A stretch of 64,000 bases of DNA from JAWOLE01 sp963815655 (GTDB lineage Bacteria; Acidobacteriota; Thermoanaerobaculia; UBA5066; Gp7-AA6), in NCBI GenBank assembly GCA_963815655.1, contig CAWFHK010000001.1, forward strand, positions 2,108,001-2,172,000, written 5' to 3'. Of this stretch, positions 8,840 through 17,727 are shown in pieces (positions within the stretch are counted from its first letter, which is position 1; the number at the start of each line of letters is the position of its first letter). The notes beneath the pieces were generated by a model, which was not told the origin of the DNA, searched no databases, and saw nothing but the letters and a program-made list of their open reading frames with translations. Made by a program: the position numbers and the translations under genes.

Positions 8840-9982
8840 CTAGGCGCCGGTCCTCGCGACGCCCAGCCCGGGCGCATCCGGCAGCGACCAGCGGCCATCC
8901 GCGATCGAGAGGCCCTTGAAGGGATCCTTGGCGAGCAGGAGATTGCCGTCGATGTCGAGCCAGTCGAAAAGCGGGCCCACGGCGACGCCGGCCGCGATCC
9001 CGAGCGACGATTCGATCATGCAGCCGAGCATGAGCTTCAAACCCAGGGCGCGCGCCACCGCCGTCATCTGGTAGACGCGCGTGATTCCTCCCGACTTCGC
9101 GAGCTTCAGGACGACGCCGTCGAAGAGGCCCGCCTTCGCGGGCACGTCGGAGGCGTGGAGGACGCCTTCGTCTGCCAGGATCGGGAACGTCGCGATGCCC
9201 TTCACTTTCGCCATCTCGCCGTCCATCGCCGCCGGCATGGGCTGCTCGAGGTAGAGCGGCTTCACCGTGTTCAGCCAGGCGAGCTTCTTCTTCGTCTCCT
9301 CCACGCTCGTCCAGCCTTCGTTCGCGTCCACGGTGATCGGTTTGTCGGTGACCGAGCGGATCGCCGCGATGTTCTCCTCGTCGTTGGCGAGCCCGATCTT
9401 GATCTTCAGCCTCGGATATGCGGCGGCTTCGCGGACCTTCTGTTTCATCACGTCGGCCGTGTCGATGCCGATCGAGAACGTCGTGATGGGCATGCGCCCC
9501 CTGGGAACCCCGAGGAGCTCGTGCACCGCGCGGTTCAGCTTCTTGCCCTTCCAGTCCCAGAGCGCGAGGTCCAGCGCGGCAACGACCTCGGTATCCGGTC
9601 CCGCCTCCTTTTCGGCGCGCTCCAGCCACGTGAGGTGCTCCCAGGGTGAGAGATTCGCGACGGCTGCTTTCACGCGCGCGAAGGCCGCTTCCGACGTCTC
9701 GTAGCTCTGGTTCCAGCGCTTGTTCGCCGCGGCCTCGCCGTAGCCGGTCACGCCCTCGGCCGTCAGGGTGAGAAGGCCGTTCTTCTTCTCGTCGGCCGAT
9801 CCGCGCGCGATCGTCCACGTGTGCGCGAGCTTGAGCGGCAAAACCTGGTAGTCGAGCGAGACACTGGAGGCGCCGGAGGCCTTCGGCATCGGGCCGGCGA
9901 AAAGAGCCGGAGGCAAGGCCGAGGTGGCGGCGGCAACGGCGGAAGAGACGAGGAGACCGCGGCGGGAGATGGGATGCGTCAT
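8840..9982 (-). CDS. L-Ala-D/L-Glu epimerase-like enolase-superfamily enzyme, exported
   Basis: A 380-aa enolase-superfamily protein of the dipeptide epimerase group. Visible landmarks are the KIKIG segment (first catalytic Lys pair), TVDANEGW (metal-binding Asp), LEQPMP (metal Glu), LADEG (third metal ligand) and VVLKLAKSGG (second catalytic Lys). The start at 9982 gives MTHPISRRGLLVSSAVAAAT, a twin-arginine-like signal, so the enzyme may act outside the cytoplasm, which is unusual. It would epimerise L-Ala-D-Glu from murein. It is divergent with, and its start overlaps, the neighbouring NlpC/P60 gene. Confidence 0.85.
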   Translation of the reverse strand: MTHPISRRGLLVSSAVAAATSALPPALFAGPMPKASGASSVSLDYQVLPLKLAHTWTIARGSADEKKNGLLTLTAEGVTGYGEAAANKRWNQSYETSEAAFARVKAAVANLSPWEHLTWLERAEKEAGPDTEVVAALDLALWDWKGKKLNRAVHELLGVPRGRMPITTFSIGIDTADVMKQKVREAAAYPRLKIKIGLANDEENIAAIRSVTDKPITVDANEGWTSVEETKKKLAWLNTVKPLYLEQPMPAAMDGEMAKVKGIATFPILADEGVLHASDVPAKAGLFDGVVLKLAKSGGITRVYQMTAVARALGLKLMLGCMIESSLGIAAGVAVGPLFDWLDIDGNLLLAKDPFKGLSIADGRWSLPDAPGLGVARTGA

Positions 9983-10010
9983 GACGGAATTATGGTGTGA
10001 GAATGGCCGA

Positions 10011-11921
10011 ATGCGCCACAGGAGAATCGCCTCGCGGATCGACTCGCGTCCGGCGTCACGATGCACCCCGCCGACCGGTTTCGTGCTGGCCGCCGCCTTT
10101 GTGCTCGTCTCATTCGCAGAAATCTCCCTTTCGGCGACTCCCGCCACTCCCGCCACTGCGTCCGCGCCGTTCCGGACGGCCGTCGTCGCCAGCGCCGTCC
10201 AGGACCTCTTCACGCGGCCCGACGAGACGTCCCCGGTCGACGACCAGGTCATCCTCGGAGAGCGCGTGGAGATCCTCGAGGACGCCGCGGGTTTCGCGAG
10301 AGTGCGGACGGCCGCGGGGGAGATCGCCTGGATTCCGGAGCGCGCGCTCTACCGCGGCGAAACCGAGCCGGGGGCGACCGCGAAGATCGCGCGCGTGACG
10401 TCCAACTTCGCCCACGTCTATGCCACGCCTTCGTTCACGAAGCAGAAGCCGCTTTTCACGGTCCCCGTCGGAGCGACGATGGTTGTTGAAGAGTTCCTGG
10501 AAGGTATGAAGTCCGGGGACGCCGTGTACTCGTGGGCCCGCGTGCGCCTGCCGGATGGGCGCATCGGATTCGTCGCGGGGTCGGACGTTTCACTCCTCCC
10601 CCTCGAAGACAATCGTTCTTCTTCTCCTTCTCTTCCTCTCCGGTCTCCCTCCTCCTGGATCTCCTTCGGCCGCCGCTTCCTCGGCGCGCCGTACACCTGG
10701 GGCGGCACGACGCCCCTCGGGTTCGATTGCTCGGGGCTCGTGCAGAGGATCTTCCGCGAGCACGGCGTCGTGCTGAAGAGGAACAGCTACGAGCAGGCGT
10801 TCCAGGACCCGCAGCTCGTCCCGGTCGCGTTGCCCGCGCTCCTTCCGGGCGATCTCCTGTTCTTCGGCACCGAGGACAAGATCGACCACGAAGCGATGTG
10901 GCTCGGAGACGGCATGGTCCTGCAGTCCACGCGACACGGCGTGCCCGGAGTGCAGGTCACGCCCTTTGACAGTCCGTTTCTGAAGCCGCTCTTCCGGTAT
11001 GCCAGGAGACTCAAGATTTCTTCGACGGCCAAAGCGAAGGGCCCTTTGAATGTGAGGGGGGGGCCGGGGCTCGACGCGGTGAAAGCGCGCATCCTCGAGG
11101 CCACACTTGGACAGATCGCGGCCGCGAGCGGGGCGCGTTTCGGTATCTCCGTCAAGGACCTGACGACCGGCCAGGCTCTTTCCCTGAATCCCTCTCTCTC
11201 CATGCACGCCGCTTCCACGATGAAGACGCCCGTACTCCTCGAAGTCCTGCGCCGCGTGGACGCGGGGACGCTCTCGCTCACGGACGAGATCCCGGTGAAG
11301 AACGAGTTCAAGAGCCTCGTCGACGGCTCGCCATTCTCGATCGGCCTCGAGGAGAGCGACGGGCCGACGGCGAAGCACCTCGGAGGGCGGGCGACGCTCG
11401 AATTCCTCGTCACGGAGATGATCGTCCGTTCCTCCAACCTCGCCACCAATCTCGTCCTCTCTCTCGTCGGCCCGGAAAACGTCCAGGCGTTCACGGACGC
11501 GCTCGGCGCGCCCACCGTGAAGGTGCGGCGCTGCGTCGAGGATTCGAAAGCGTTCGACAAGGGCCTCAACAACGAAACCGACGCGGCGGGAATGGCGTCC
11601 GTGATGGAGGCCGCGGTGAGGTCGCGCAAGCTCACGGGCGCCGCGAGAGCGAAGGCGTGGGAGATCCTGACCGGCCAGACCTTCAACGACGAGATCCCCG
11701 CCGGCCTCCATCCGCAGTCGGGTGCTGTCGTCGGCCACAAGACGGGCTCCATCTCATCGGTCCAGCACGACGCGGCAGTCGTCCGCCTGCCCGACGGGCG
11801 GGAATACGTCCTCGTCCTCCTCGCGAACGACTTCGGCGCGAACGAGGAGGGACGGCGAAAGGTCGTCGAGGCCGCGCGCAAGATGTCGCGCGCCGTCTGG
11901 GAGGCGATGATCGCGCCCTGA
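10011..11921 (+). CDS. SH3-NlpC/P60 peptidase fused to a class A beta-lactamase-like domain
   Basis: About 636 aa with a signal segment (GFVLAAAFVLVSFAEISLSA). Residues about 50-190 form SH3b-type modules. About 210-330 is an NlpC/P60 domain with GFDCSGLVQRIF (catalytic Cys), KIDHEAMWLG (His) and a third polar residue downstream. A short linker (KGPLNVRGGPG) leads to a serine hydrolase domain with STMK (SxxK), SSN (SxN) and HKTG (KTG) in the right order and spacing for class A beta-lactamases. It should cut the D-Glu-diamino-acid bond of muropeptides; the second domain could bind penicillin or cleave peptides. An alternative in-frame ATG at 9981 would overlap the epimerase start codon. Confidence 0.88.
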   Translation: MRHRRIASRIDSRPASRCTPPTGFVLAAAFVLVSFAEISLSATPATPATASAPFRTAVVASAVQDLFTRPDETSPVDDQVILGERVEILEDAAGFARVRTAAGEIAWIPERALYRGETEPGATAKIARVTSNFAHVYATPSFTKQKPLFTVPVGATMVVEEFLEGMKSGDAVYSWARVRLPDGRIGFVAGSDVSLLPLEDNRSSSPSLPLRSPSSWISFGRRFLGAPYTWGGTTPLGFDCSGLVQRIFREHGVVLKRNSYEQAFQDPQLVPVALPALLPGDLLFFGTEDKIDHEAMWLGDGMVLQSTRHGVPGVQVTPFDSPFLKPLFRYARRLKISSTAKAKGPLNVRGGPGLDAVKARILEATLGQIAAASGARFGISVKDLTTGQALSLNPSLSMHAASTMKTPVLLEVLRRVDAGTLSLTDEIPVKNEFKSLVDGSPFSIGLEESDGPTAKHLGGRATLEFLVTEMIVRSSNLATNLVLSLVGPENVQAFTDALGAPTVKVRRCVEDSKAFDKGLNNETDAAGMASVMEAAVRSRKLTGAARAKAWEILTGQTFNDEIPAGLHPQSGAVVGHKTGSISSVQHDAAVVRLPDGREYVLVLLANDFGANEEGRRKVVEAARKMSRAVWEAMIAP

Positions 11922-11978
11922 AGAGCGGCGCCGTTTGCGATCTCCTGGACGGGACCGAGTCGAAACGGCGTCGTCGCC

Positions 11979-12875
11979 CTAAGACACTGACGCGGGCTCT
12001 TCCGCCGAAAGGCCTGCCTTTTCGTCCATCGCGTTCGCCACCAGCAGGATGGTTCCGCCGAAGAGCATCGTGTCGAAGAAATAGTTCAGCGCAATGATGT
12101 CGGTGGGCGCGCGGACGAGCACCGGCAGGTAGACCCACAACACCGCCAGCAGGATCGTGACCCCCAAAGCCGTGGCTGCTATACGAGCCCTCTTATTCAT
12201 GAGCAAGCAGGCGCCTGCGGCGATCAGAACCACGCCAACAACATAGCCCACGCCAATACGCCCGGGAACCCAGTCGGGCGTGAGTTTCTTCAGCGGAACG
12301 CCCGGCAGGTATTCCGGGTGCAGGAGATGCTCCACTCCATAGAACAGCGAAGCAACGCCCACGAAGAACCGCGGGACGGCGACCCATGTCGTGCTCCGCC
12401 GCCCGCGCGGCTGCTGTCTCGACCGAGCGCTCCACGGCGACATCGCCAGAGCGAAGGCGCCGCCGCTGAAGGCAAGTTGTCTCAGGGCCAGGGCCCAGGA
12501 GAATCTGTTGCCCGGGTCCGCAACAACGGCTGGCGCGTCCATCACCAGAACGAAGATCAGCATCGTCATCCCGACCAGAGCTGCTGCCAGACGTGCCTGA
12601 ACGCGCGCGGCGATACTGAGCGCCGCGCAAAGGAAACCGAGGCCCACCAGATAGACCCAGAGCGTATGGGCGGGAATCCAGTCTGGGACGAGGGCCGCAA
12701 TATTCGCCGTGGAGGTGAAATGCTCCGAGCCAAAAACCGCCAGCGGAATCGCAAAACACAGCCGGCCAAACGGCATGACCTTATCGACGCCGTGTTCCCG
12801 CGGCAGTTCCTTGAAAATCGTGATGAAGCCAACGATGAAAACCACCGCCGCAGAGACATAGATCCAGAACGCCAT
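11979..12875 (-). CDS. DoxX-like multi-pass membrane protein
   Basis: About 298 aa with eight or so hydrophobic helices. It contains two internally similar halves, each with a FGSEHF / YGVEHLLHPEYLPGVPL-type segment followed by DWIPAH / DWVPGR, which is typical of DoxX-related proteins. Start 12875 (MAFWIYVSAAVVF) is preferred because the upstream extension has no resemblance and runs into an insertion-sequence remnant. Function is uncertain; relatives have been linked to oxidative or thiol metabolism. The IS110 debris directly upstream may have replaced its native promoter. Confidence 0.78.
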   Translation of the reverse strand: MAFWIYVSAAVVFIVGFITIFKELPREHGVDKVMPFGRLCFAIPLAVFGSEHFTSTANIAALVPDWIPAHTLWVYLVGLGFLCAALSIAARVQARLAAALVGMTMLIFVLVMDAPAVVADPGNRFSWALALRQLAFSGGAFALAMSPWSARSRQQPRGRRSTTWVAVPRFFVGVASLFYGVEHLLHPEYLPGVPLKKLTPDWVPGRIGVGYVVGVVLIAAGACLLMNKRARIAATALGVTILLAVLWVYLPVLVRAPTDIIALNYFFDTMLFGGTILLVANAMDEKAGLSAEEPASVS

Positions 12876-12956
12876 CACCGGAATGCCAAATGGCGCGGTT
12901 GCCGGAGCAAGCACGTCAACAGCGAGCTGTTGGAAGCAGCACTGGAGAATCTGCAA

Positions 12957-13168
12957 GGCTTGTCGTTCGCAGCGTCCTCGTGGAAAGCTCCTGGATCCTG
13001 ATCGGCAAGGACCCGGAGATGCGACGCTTCTACGACCGGATCAAGGTCCGCCGCGGAGGCAAGCGAGCCATCGTGACCGTCGCGCGCAAACTCTGCCACC
13101 GGCTCCTCGCTATCGCGCAGAGCGGTCAGCCGTACCGAGTCAACTTCAGTCACACCAAGGAGAATTAA
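12957..13168 (+). pseudogene. IS110-family transposase remnant, C-terminal end
   Basis: The frame reads VLVESSWILIGKDPEMRRFY, DRIKVRRGGKRAIVTVARKL, CHRLLAIAQSGQPYRV and stops at 13168. This is the characteristic C-terminal tail of IS110/IS116/IS902 transposases (helical region after the serine-containing Tnp_IS110 domain). About 60 residues remain out of 300-400. The N-terminal DEDD catalytic part is missing from this strand, so it cannot be functional. Confidence 0.72.
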
Positions 13169-13194
13169 GCTCCAGGCGGGCGATCGAGACTCTC

Positions 13195-13489
13195 CCCGGA
13201 GGCGGCAACCGCCCGCCTCCTCCGGAACCTCGATGTCGTAGGTCAAAACGAACGACTTGATCTGCACCATCGCCGCGCAGCGGTCCCTCTGTACCCGGTG
13301 TCGCTGCCGCACCAGCTCGCGCTCTGCCCGCTGTCGCGCTTCCGGAACGAAGATTGGCCGAAGCAATCCAGCCTCCAGAGTCCGCGCCAGCTTAAGTCCA
13401 TCCCGACCGTCCGTCTTCAACCGGTTGCCGATCTCTCCCGGCACGTGCGCCGCCGAGACCACCTTCGAGTCCACCTGGCGGGACCGCAA
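13195..13489 (-). pseudogene. IS110-family transposase remnant, N-terminal end, opposite orientation
   Basis: Leftward, the frame reads VSAAHVPGEIGNRLKTDGRD, GLKLARTLEAGLLRPIFVPE, then RELVRQRHRVQRDRCAAMVQ, IKSFVLTYDIEVPEEAG. The KTDGRDGLKLARTLEAGLL and RDLVR-like segments are signatures of the DEDD domain of IS110 transposases. It is about 30 bp from the C-terminal remnant but on the other strand, so the two pieces are not one simply frameshifted gene. They are either two insertions or a rearranged copy. Confidence 0.7.
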
Positions 13490-13541
13490 CCAGTCGTGCG
13501 ATAAACGGCGAAGGGGCCGCTTCCCGACAACGGACGCGACC

Positions 13542-14129
13542 TTACGGAGCCAGCAGATCCGCGTCAGACGCCACCAGCCTCTTGTATCGAACTGCTGTGG
13601 TGTTGAGAGGGAGGAGTGCGCCGCCGGTCGGGTCGGTGGGATCTTGCGCCGGAGCGTATCGCCTTGTCCTGGCCTGGATCCTCGTCAGCGTATTGTCGTC
13701 TGTTACGGAAAACAAGAGGGTAGTCCTCACATTGAAATGGAGCAACAAATCAACCGGCACGTTTGCGAGGCCGTGCGAAGGCGCATCGTATGTCGGCACA
13801 TAGGTCGCAGATATGGTCGTCACGACCAACTTCCCATCTTGACGGCATTGCCAGCTGCCGACAAGCGGCGTGCCCATTCCACCGGACAGCATGATATCCG
13901 GAAACCCTGAAAACTCCTCATATACGGTACCGTCACTGTGAAGGTTGAGCTGCAAAACAAGCGCGTGGTCGACTCCTGACCCATCGCCCCATATGTCGGT
14001 AAATAGGGTTGCCTGGGTATAGGACCCGACAAACTTGCCATTCTTGCAGCCCGAATCCGCAAGTGCCGGCCTGACCATGAACACCGTCAACGCAACCAGG
14101 GCGACCGTTGCATGCTTAAACGTCGACAT
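13542..14129 (-). CDS. Secreted hypothetical protein
   Basis: 195 aa with a signal peptide (MSTFKHATVALVALTVFMVRPALADS) and a purifying-type beta-rich mature region (GKFVGSYTQATLFTDIWGDG, SGVDHALVLQLNLHSDGTVY). Two Cys are spaced so that they could pair. Similar short secreted proteins are common in Acidobacteriota, but I do not know a function. The base composition is less GC-rich than average, fitting its position inside the accessory zone after the IS110 debris. Confidence 0.7.
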   Translation of the reverse strand: MSTFKHATVALVALTVFMVRPALADSGCKNGKFVGSYTQATLFTDIWGDGSGVDHALVLQLNLHSDGTVYEEFSGFPDIMLSGGMGTPLVGSWQCRQDGKLVVTTISATYVPTYDAPSHGLANVPVDLLLHFNVRTTLLFSVTDDNTLTRIQARTRRYAPAQDPTDPTGGALLPLNTTAVRYKRLVASDADLLAP

Positions 14130-14598
14130 ACTTGAATCCTCCTCAATGGGATCTATGAAGACTCAGTTCCACACGGAACCACATCTGCCACGGGCTCATC
14201 ATACTCCTTGCTTTCGTAGACGACGTCCTCCATCTGTCTTGCATTGTCACCGTCGGCCGTTCTCTCAGAACCTCGCAGTCCAGCCAATGAATACGAATGA
14301 ATACGACCGCCCGGCTCACGACGCGCTAGACTAAAGTCGGGTGTCGGCGCATGCATCTGTCTGATTCGAAAGCGGGCTGGGCGTTTCTGGCCTCCCCTCG
14401 CTGCTGGCAGGCCTTTCTTCTTGACAACGGCAAGCTGCGTCTATAACTTGCACCAAGCTGACCTTCGTAGTGGCCTCTCCCGAGCCTCACAGCCGGTTGA
14501 CGACTTCCGACAACCGCCGAATCTGGTCTGTCCGGGCCTCGCCGGCCCGCGCTGGCGTCTTTCTCACGTTCCCTGTCTTATAACGGAAGGAGAGTGCC
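14130..14598. other. Intergenic stretch without a recognisable gene
   Basis: About 470 bp between divergent secreted-protein genes. It is AT-richer than the genes on either side and contains small direct repeats such as AATGAATACGAATGAATACG near 14285. It is likely to hold two promoters. No RNA gene or conserved protein could be read in it. Confidence 0.5.
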
Positions 14599-16650
14599 AT
14601 GAGGAGACCATCCCGGTGGACCCTTGTCGGACTGATTGCCTTCATCCTGCCTGTCGTAGTGCTGCTGGCCTTGAGCAGCGCCCCGGTTGGTCAGACCAGG
14701 AAAGGCGCTCCTTTCAAAAGGGTGATGCTCGGCGCCCTGGGACAGCAATATCTCAGCAAGACGAGCTCGGTCGCGAGCGTGTCGTCGGGGCAGCTCCCCA
14801 CAACTTCCAGCGGCCTGGTTGGCGCGCAGGTAATCGGCCCGGCGCCGAGCTCTCCTCTCACGACTTCGAGCGGCCCGGCTGGCGCACACGTTATTGCTAG
14901 TCCGCCGCCGCCGAATTCTCCGTCGGTAGTTCTCTACGACCAGTACGACAATGGCACGGCCACAGCCACGCTGTCCGCGACGTTTACCGACTTCCCCACC
15001 TTCGGCGCCGATCTCGGGGACGATTTCGTCGTGCCGGGCGGTCAGACCTGGAATGTCACGTCGGTGGACGCGGATGGGGTGTACTTCAACGGCGCCGGAC
15101 CTGCCGCGAGTTTCAATGTGTTCTTTTACTCCGACAGCGCGACCCTTCCTGGCGCCGCGGTCTATTCGGCCACGAGCCAGCCGTTCACGCAACTGGCGGG
15201 CACCTTCACGGTAAACCTGGCCGTCCCGGCGGTTCTCCCCCCCGGCACGTATTGGGTCGAGATGCAGGCCAACATGACCTTCGGCACGTCCGGCGAGTGG
15301 GGCTGGACCGATCGCACGGTGCAGTCCAACCAGGGCGCTGCCTGGCAGAATCCGGGTGGCGGTTTTGCGCTCTGCCCCTCCTGGACACGAAAGCCGACCT
15401 GCGTTCCCACCGCAGCCGGACCCGACCAGGTCTTCCGGCTGAACGGGACGACAGGCGTTACGCCGACCCCGACTCCAACCCCGGGAGGTATTCTCTACGA
15501 CCAGTACGACAATGGCACGGCCACAGCCACGCTCTCTGCGACGTTTACCGACTTCCCCACCTTCGGCGCCGATCTCGGGGACGATTTCGTCGTGCCGGGC
15601 GGTCAGACCTGGAATGTCACGTCGGTGGACGCGGATGGGGTGTACTTCAACGGCGCCGGACCTGCCGCGAGTTTCAATGTGTTCTTTTACTCCGACAGCG
15701 CGACCCTTCCTGGCGCCGCGGTCTATTCGGCCACGAACCAGCCGTTCACGCAACTGGCAACCACCTTCACGGTAAACCTGGCCGTCCCGGCGGTTCTCCC
15801 CCCCGGCACGTATTGGGTCGAGATGCAGGCCAACATGACCTTCGGCACGTCCGGCGAGTGGGGCTGGACCGATCGCACGGTGCAGTCCAACCAGGGCGCT
15901 GCCTGGCAGAATCCGGGTGGCGGTTTTGCGCTCTGCCCCTCCTGGACACGAAAGCCGACCTGCGTTCCCACCGCGGCCGGACCCGACCAGGTCTTCCGGC
16001 TGAACGGGACGATAGGGAGCACAGCGACCGCAACTCCCACGCCGACGCCGACAGCCACACCGACGAACACACCGACGAATACGCCGACGAATACGCCGAC
16101 GAATACGCCGACTCCGACGCCGGTGAGCCTGACAGACCTCTCGCCGGCGAGGTTGTGGGTGGGTTTGAAGAATAGTGACGACGTCGGACTGAGGCTCGAC
16201 CTGCTCGCCGAGGTGTTCCTCAACGCGACGAAGGTGGGACAGGGAGAGCTTGACAACGTGGCCAGCGGGAGCAGCGGCTTCAACAACGCGATTCTGCAGA
16301 CGATCCCTCTGAGTCTGTTCGGAGGTCCGGTTCCGGCGCCGCCCGGCACGCAACTGAAGATCAGCGTGTCCGCGCGGCGGACCTGCATTGGTGGCGGGCA
16401 CACTTCCGGGACGCCGCGGCTCTGGTACAACGGTCAGCCGATCGACACCGGCGCGACTCGGGACGCCGGCAGCCGGTTCGACGCGACGATCGGAGGCTCG
16501 AACAGCGATTACTTCCTCCGCACGGGCTTCGCGTTGAACACGACGCCGGGAGCGGCGAGAACGTCCGCGGACGTCCTCGTCAACAGCTCGGCGGCCTGTC
16601 CGGCCCGCCCGTTCGTGTCCTGGGGAACCTGGATCAGGACCCTGCCATAA
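14599..16650 (+). CDS. Secreted protein with two near-identical beta domains and Thr-Pro linkers
   Basis: 683 aa. AAGGAGAG lies before the ATG, followed by a signal peptide (WTLVGLIAFILPVVVLLALS). A Ser/Pro-rich stretch leads to domain 1 (about residues 112-284, starting LYDQYDNGTATATLSATFTD) and then domain 2 (about 299-471), which differs from it at only a few residues. A linker of TPTPTP plus NTPT repeats leads to a C-terminal domain (about 510-683, LTDLSPARLWVGLKNSDDVG) of a type seen in other acidobacterial surface proteins. Such TP-rich multidomain proteins are probably extracellular and perhaps adhesive. No enzymatic motif is visible. Confidence 0.82.
   Translation: MRRPSRWTLVGLIAFILPVVVLLALSSAPVGQTRKGAPFKRVMLGALGQQYLSKTSSVASVSSGQLPTTSSGLVGAQVIGPAPSSPLTTSSGPAGAHVIASPPPPNSPSVVLYDQYDNGTATATLSATFTDFPTFGADLGDDFVVPGGQTWNVTSVDADGVYFNGAGPAASFNVFFYSDSATLPGAAVYSATSQPFTQLAGTFTVNLAVPAVLPPGTYWVEMQANMTFGTSGEWGWTDRTVQSNQGAAWQNPGGGFALCPSWTRKPTCVPTAAGPDQVFRLNGTTGVTPTPTPTPGGILYDQYDNGTATATLSATFTDFPTFGADLGDDFVVPGGQTWNVTSVDADGVYFNGAGPAASFNVFFYSDSATLPGAAVYSATNQPFTQLATTFTVNLAVPAVLPPGTYWVEMQANMTFGTSGEWGWTDRTVQSNQGAAWQNPGGGFALCPSWTRKPTCVPTAAGPDQVFRLNGTIGSTATATPTPTPTATPTNTPTNTPTNTPTNTPTPTPVSLTDLSPARLWVGLKNSDDVGLRLDLLAEVFLNATKVGQGELDNVASGSSGFNNAILQTIPLSLFGGPVPAPPGTQLKISVSARRTCIGGGHTSGTPRLWYNGQPIDTGATRDAGSRFDATIGGSNSDYFLRTGFALNTTPGAARTSADVLVNSSAACPARPFVSWGTWIRTLP
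14932..16012 (+). repeat. Direct duplication of a 520-bp segment (offset 561 bp)
   Basis: Positions 14932-15451 and 15493-16012 are nearly identical at the DNA level, with only a handful of substitutions (gctgtcc/gctctct, cgagccag/cgaaccag, gcgggc/gcaacc, gcagcc/gcggcc). The offset is exactly 187 codons, so frame is kept. The identity includes synonymous positions, which implies a recent duplication or ongoing gene conversion. Confidence 0.95.
16068..16122 (+). repeat. 12-bp tandem repeat coding NTPT linker
   Basis: Four to five copies of the 12-mer ACGCCGACGAAT encode an Asn-Thr-Pro-Thr linker. Such a tract can expand or contract by slippage without breaking the frame. Confidence 0.85.
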
Positions 16651-16669
16651 GGATCAACGTCTCGAACGA

Positions 16670-16704
16670 AACGCCCGGCGGAACCGCTTCCGCCGGGCGT
16701 TTTC
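16670..16704 (+). terminator. Rho-independent terminator
   Basis: The stem CGCCCGGCGGAA / TTCCGCCGGGCG has a CCGC loop and is followed by TTTTCC. It lies 20 bp after the stop of the secreted multidomain protein and before the stop of the convergent DUF4386 gene. The hairpin could act for both, but the T-run is on the + strand side. Confidence 0.85.
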
Positions 16705-16722
16705 CTGTTCGAGGCCCTCTCG

Positions 16723-17406
16723 TTACGCCGGTTGCCCGTGCGGCGCCGCGCGGACTCCCTTGAATATCAGCCAGAAGCCGATCGGGACCTCGAAGGCGAG
16801 CATCGGGAGCCACATGAGATCCTTGATCGGGCTCCTGAGGATTCCGGCGAGCTCCAGAGGAGTGCCCACCACCACCAGGACCGACGCGATAACGCCTATC
16901 CAGGCCAGGGCGGCCGGGACCAACCGGCCTCGCAGGAGGAGACAGGAGAAGACCAGGCTGCCGACCGCGAAGAAGGACGCGGGGAGAGCCATGCTCTCGG
17001 GCACCTTCAGCAGCACCGCGCCGAGCGCGGCCGCGGCCGCCGGATCCGGCGCGCCGGTCCCCGAAACGGTCGCGAGCCATATCTGTCCCGCCATCCTGTC
17101 CAGCGAGACCGCGCCGATCACCCCCTCGCCCGTGCGAAAGGCCAGGATCAGGAGCGCGAGATCGGAATCAACGCTCCGCGTGATCGCGGAGAGCGTCACG
17201 GCCAGCACCAGCGCGCAAAAGCACCCGAGCAGCTGGAGCACGATCGACGCGCGCATTCCGGACGCATGCGCGGCGAGGCTCGCGAGCTTCTCCGCGATCC
17301 CTTCCCCGCTCGTGGCTCCGCGGGCCAGGATCATCCCGGAAAAGGCCACCAGGATGTAAATGAGGAACGTCACCCCCGCGACCCGTGCGCTCGTCCTGAC
17401 GCTCAT
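16723..17406 (-). CDS. DUF4386 family integral membrane protein (second copy)
   Basis: 227 aa with six or seven helices, starting MSVRTSARVAGVTFLIYILV. It parallels the protein at 6336-7037 segment by segment: ELLGCFCALVLAVTLYSITR there, QLLGCFCALVLAVTLSAITR here, and SPVTDVMWLLLLAFEIPLGF there, SPIKDLMWLPMLAFEVPIGF here. The pair is about 10 kb apart on the same strand and clearly paralogous. Function unknown. Confidence 0.82.
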   Translation of the reverse strand: MSVRTSARVAGVTFLIYILVAFSGMILARGATSGEGIAEKLASLAAHASGMRASIVLQLLGCFCALVLAVTLSAITRSVDSDLALLILAFRTGEGVIGAVSLDRMAGQIWLATVSGTGAPDPAAAAALGAVLLKVPESMALPASFFAVGSLVFSCLLLRGRLVPAALAWIGVIASVLVVVGTPLELAGILRSPIKDLMWLPMLAFEVPIGFWLIFKGVRAAPHGQPA

Positions 17407-17727
17407 GGCTGGTCCTCCTTCGCGCCGTCCCCGAGTGGCGGATACTCCCTATATTCTCCCGTACTCCTGGTCCACTCCCGAGGGCTCGCTGCTTCGTCCG
17501 ATCTCTTGTCTCGACTGACCTCCGACGACTCCGACTCGACGAGTTCTTCAAGCTTCTACGCACTTCGGCGACTCTTATTCCCGCCCAAAGGCCTATCGGC
17601 GCGTAAGCCCCCCCAATCACAACCAGCGCGTCGAGCATGATCCACCCGATTCAGGCTAGGCAAATCGTCTTGTCCCGCCTCTGGATCCCATACACGAGCC
17701 AAAGGCAGGCGACGACCGGACGACATA
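17407..17727. other. Intergenic stretch without a recognisable gene
   Basis: About 320 bp with mixed composition, including runs of TC-rich sequence around 17510-17560. No open frame with family resemblance or ribosome binding site was found. It lies between the second DUF4386 gene and two gene fragments, so it may itself be decayed coding DNA. Confidence 0.45.

Noticed and set aside
12318..13001. A 227-codon plus-strand frame opposite the DoxX-like gene
   Set aside because: Arg/Glu-rich, with no start context; the opposite strand encodes clean membrane helices with internal duplication.
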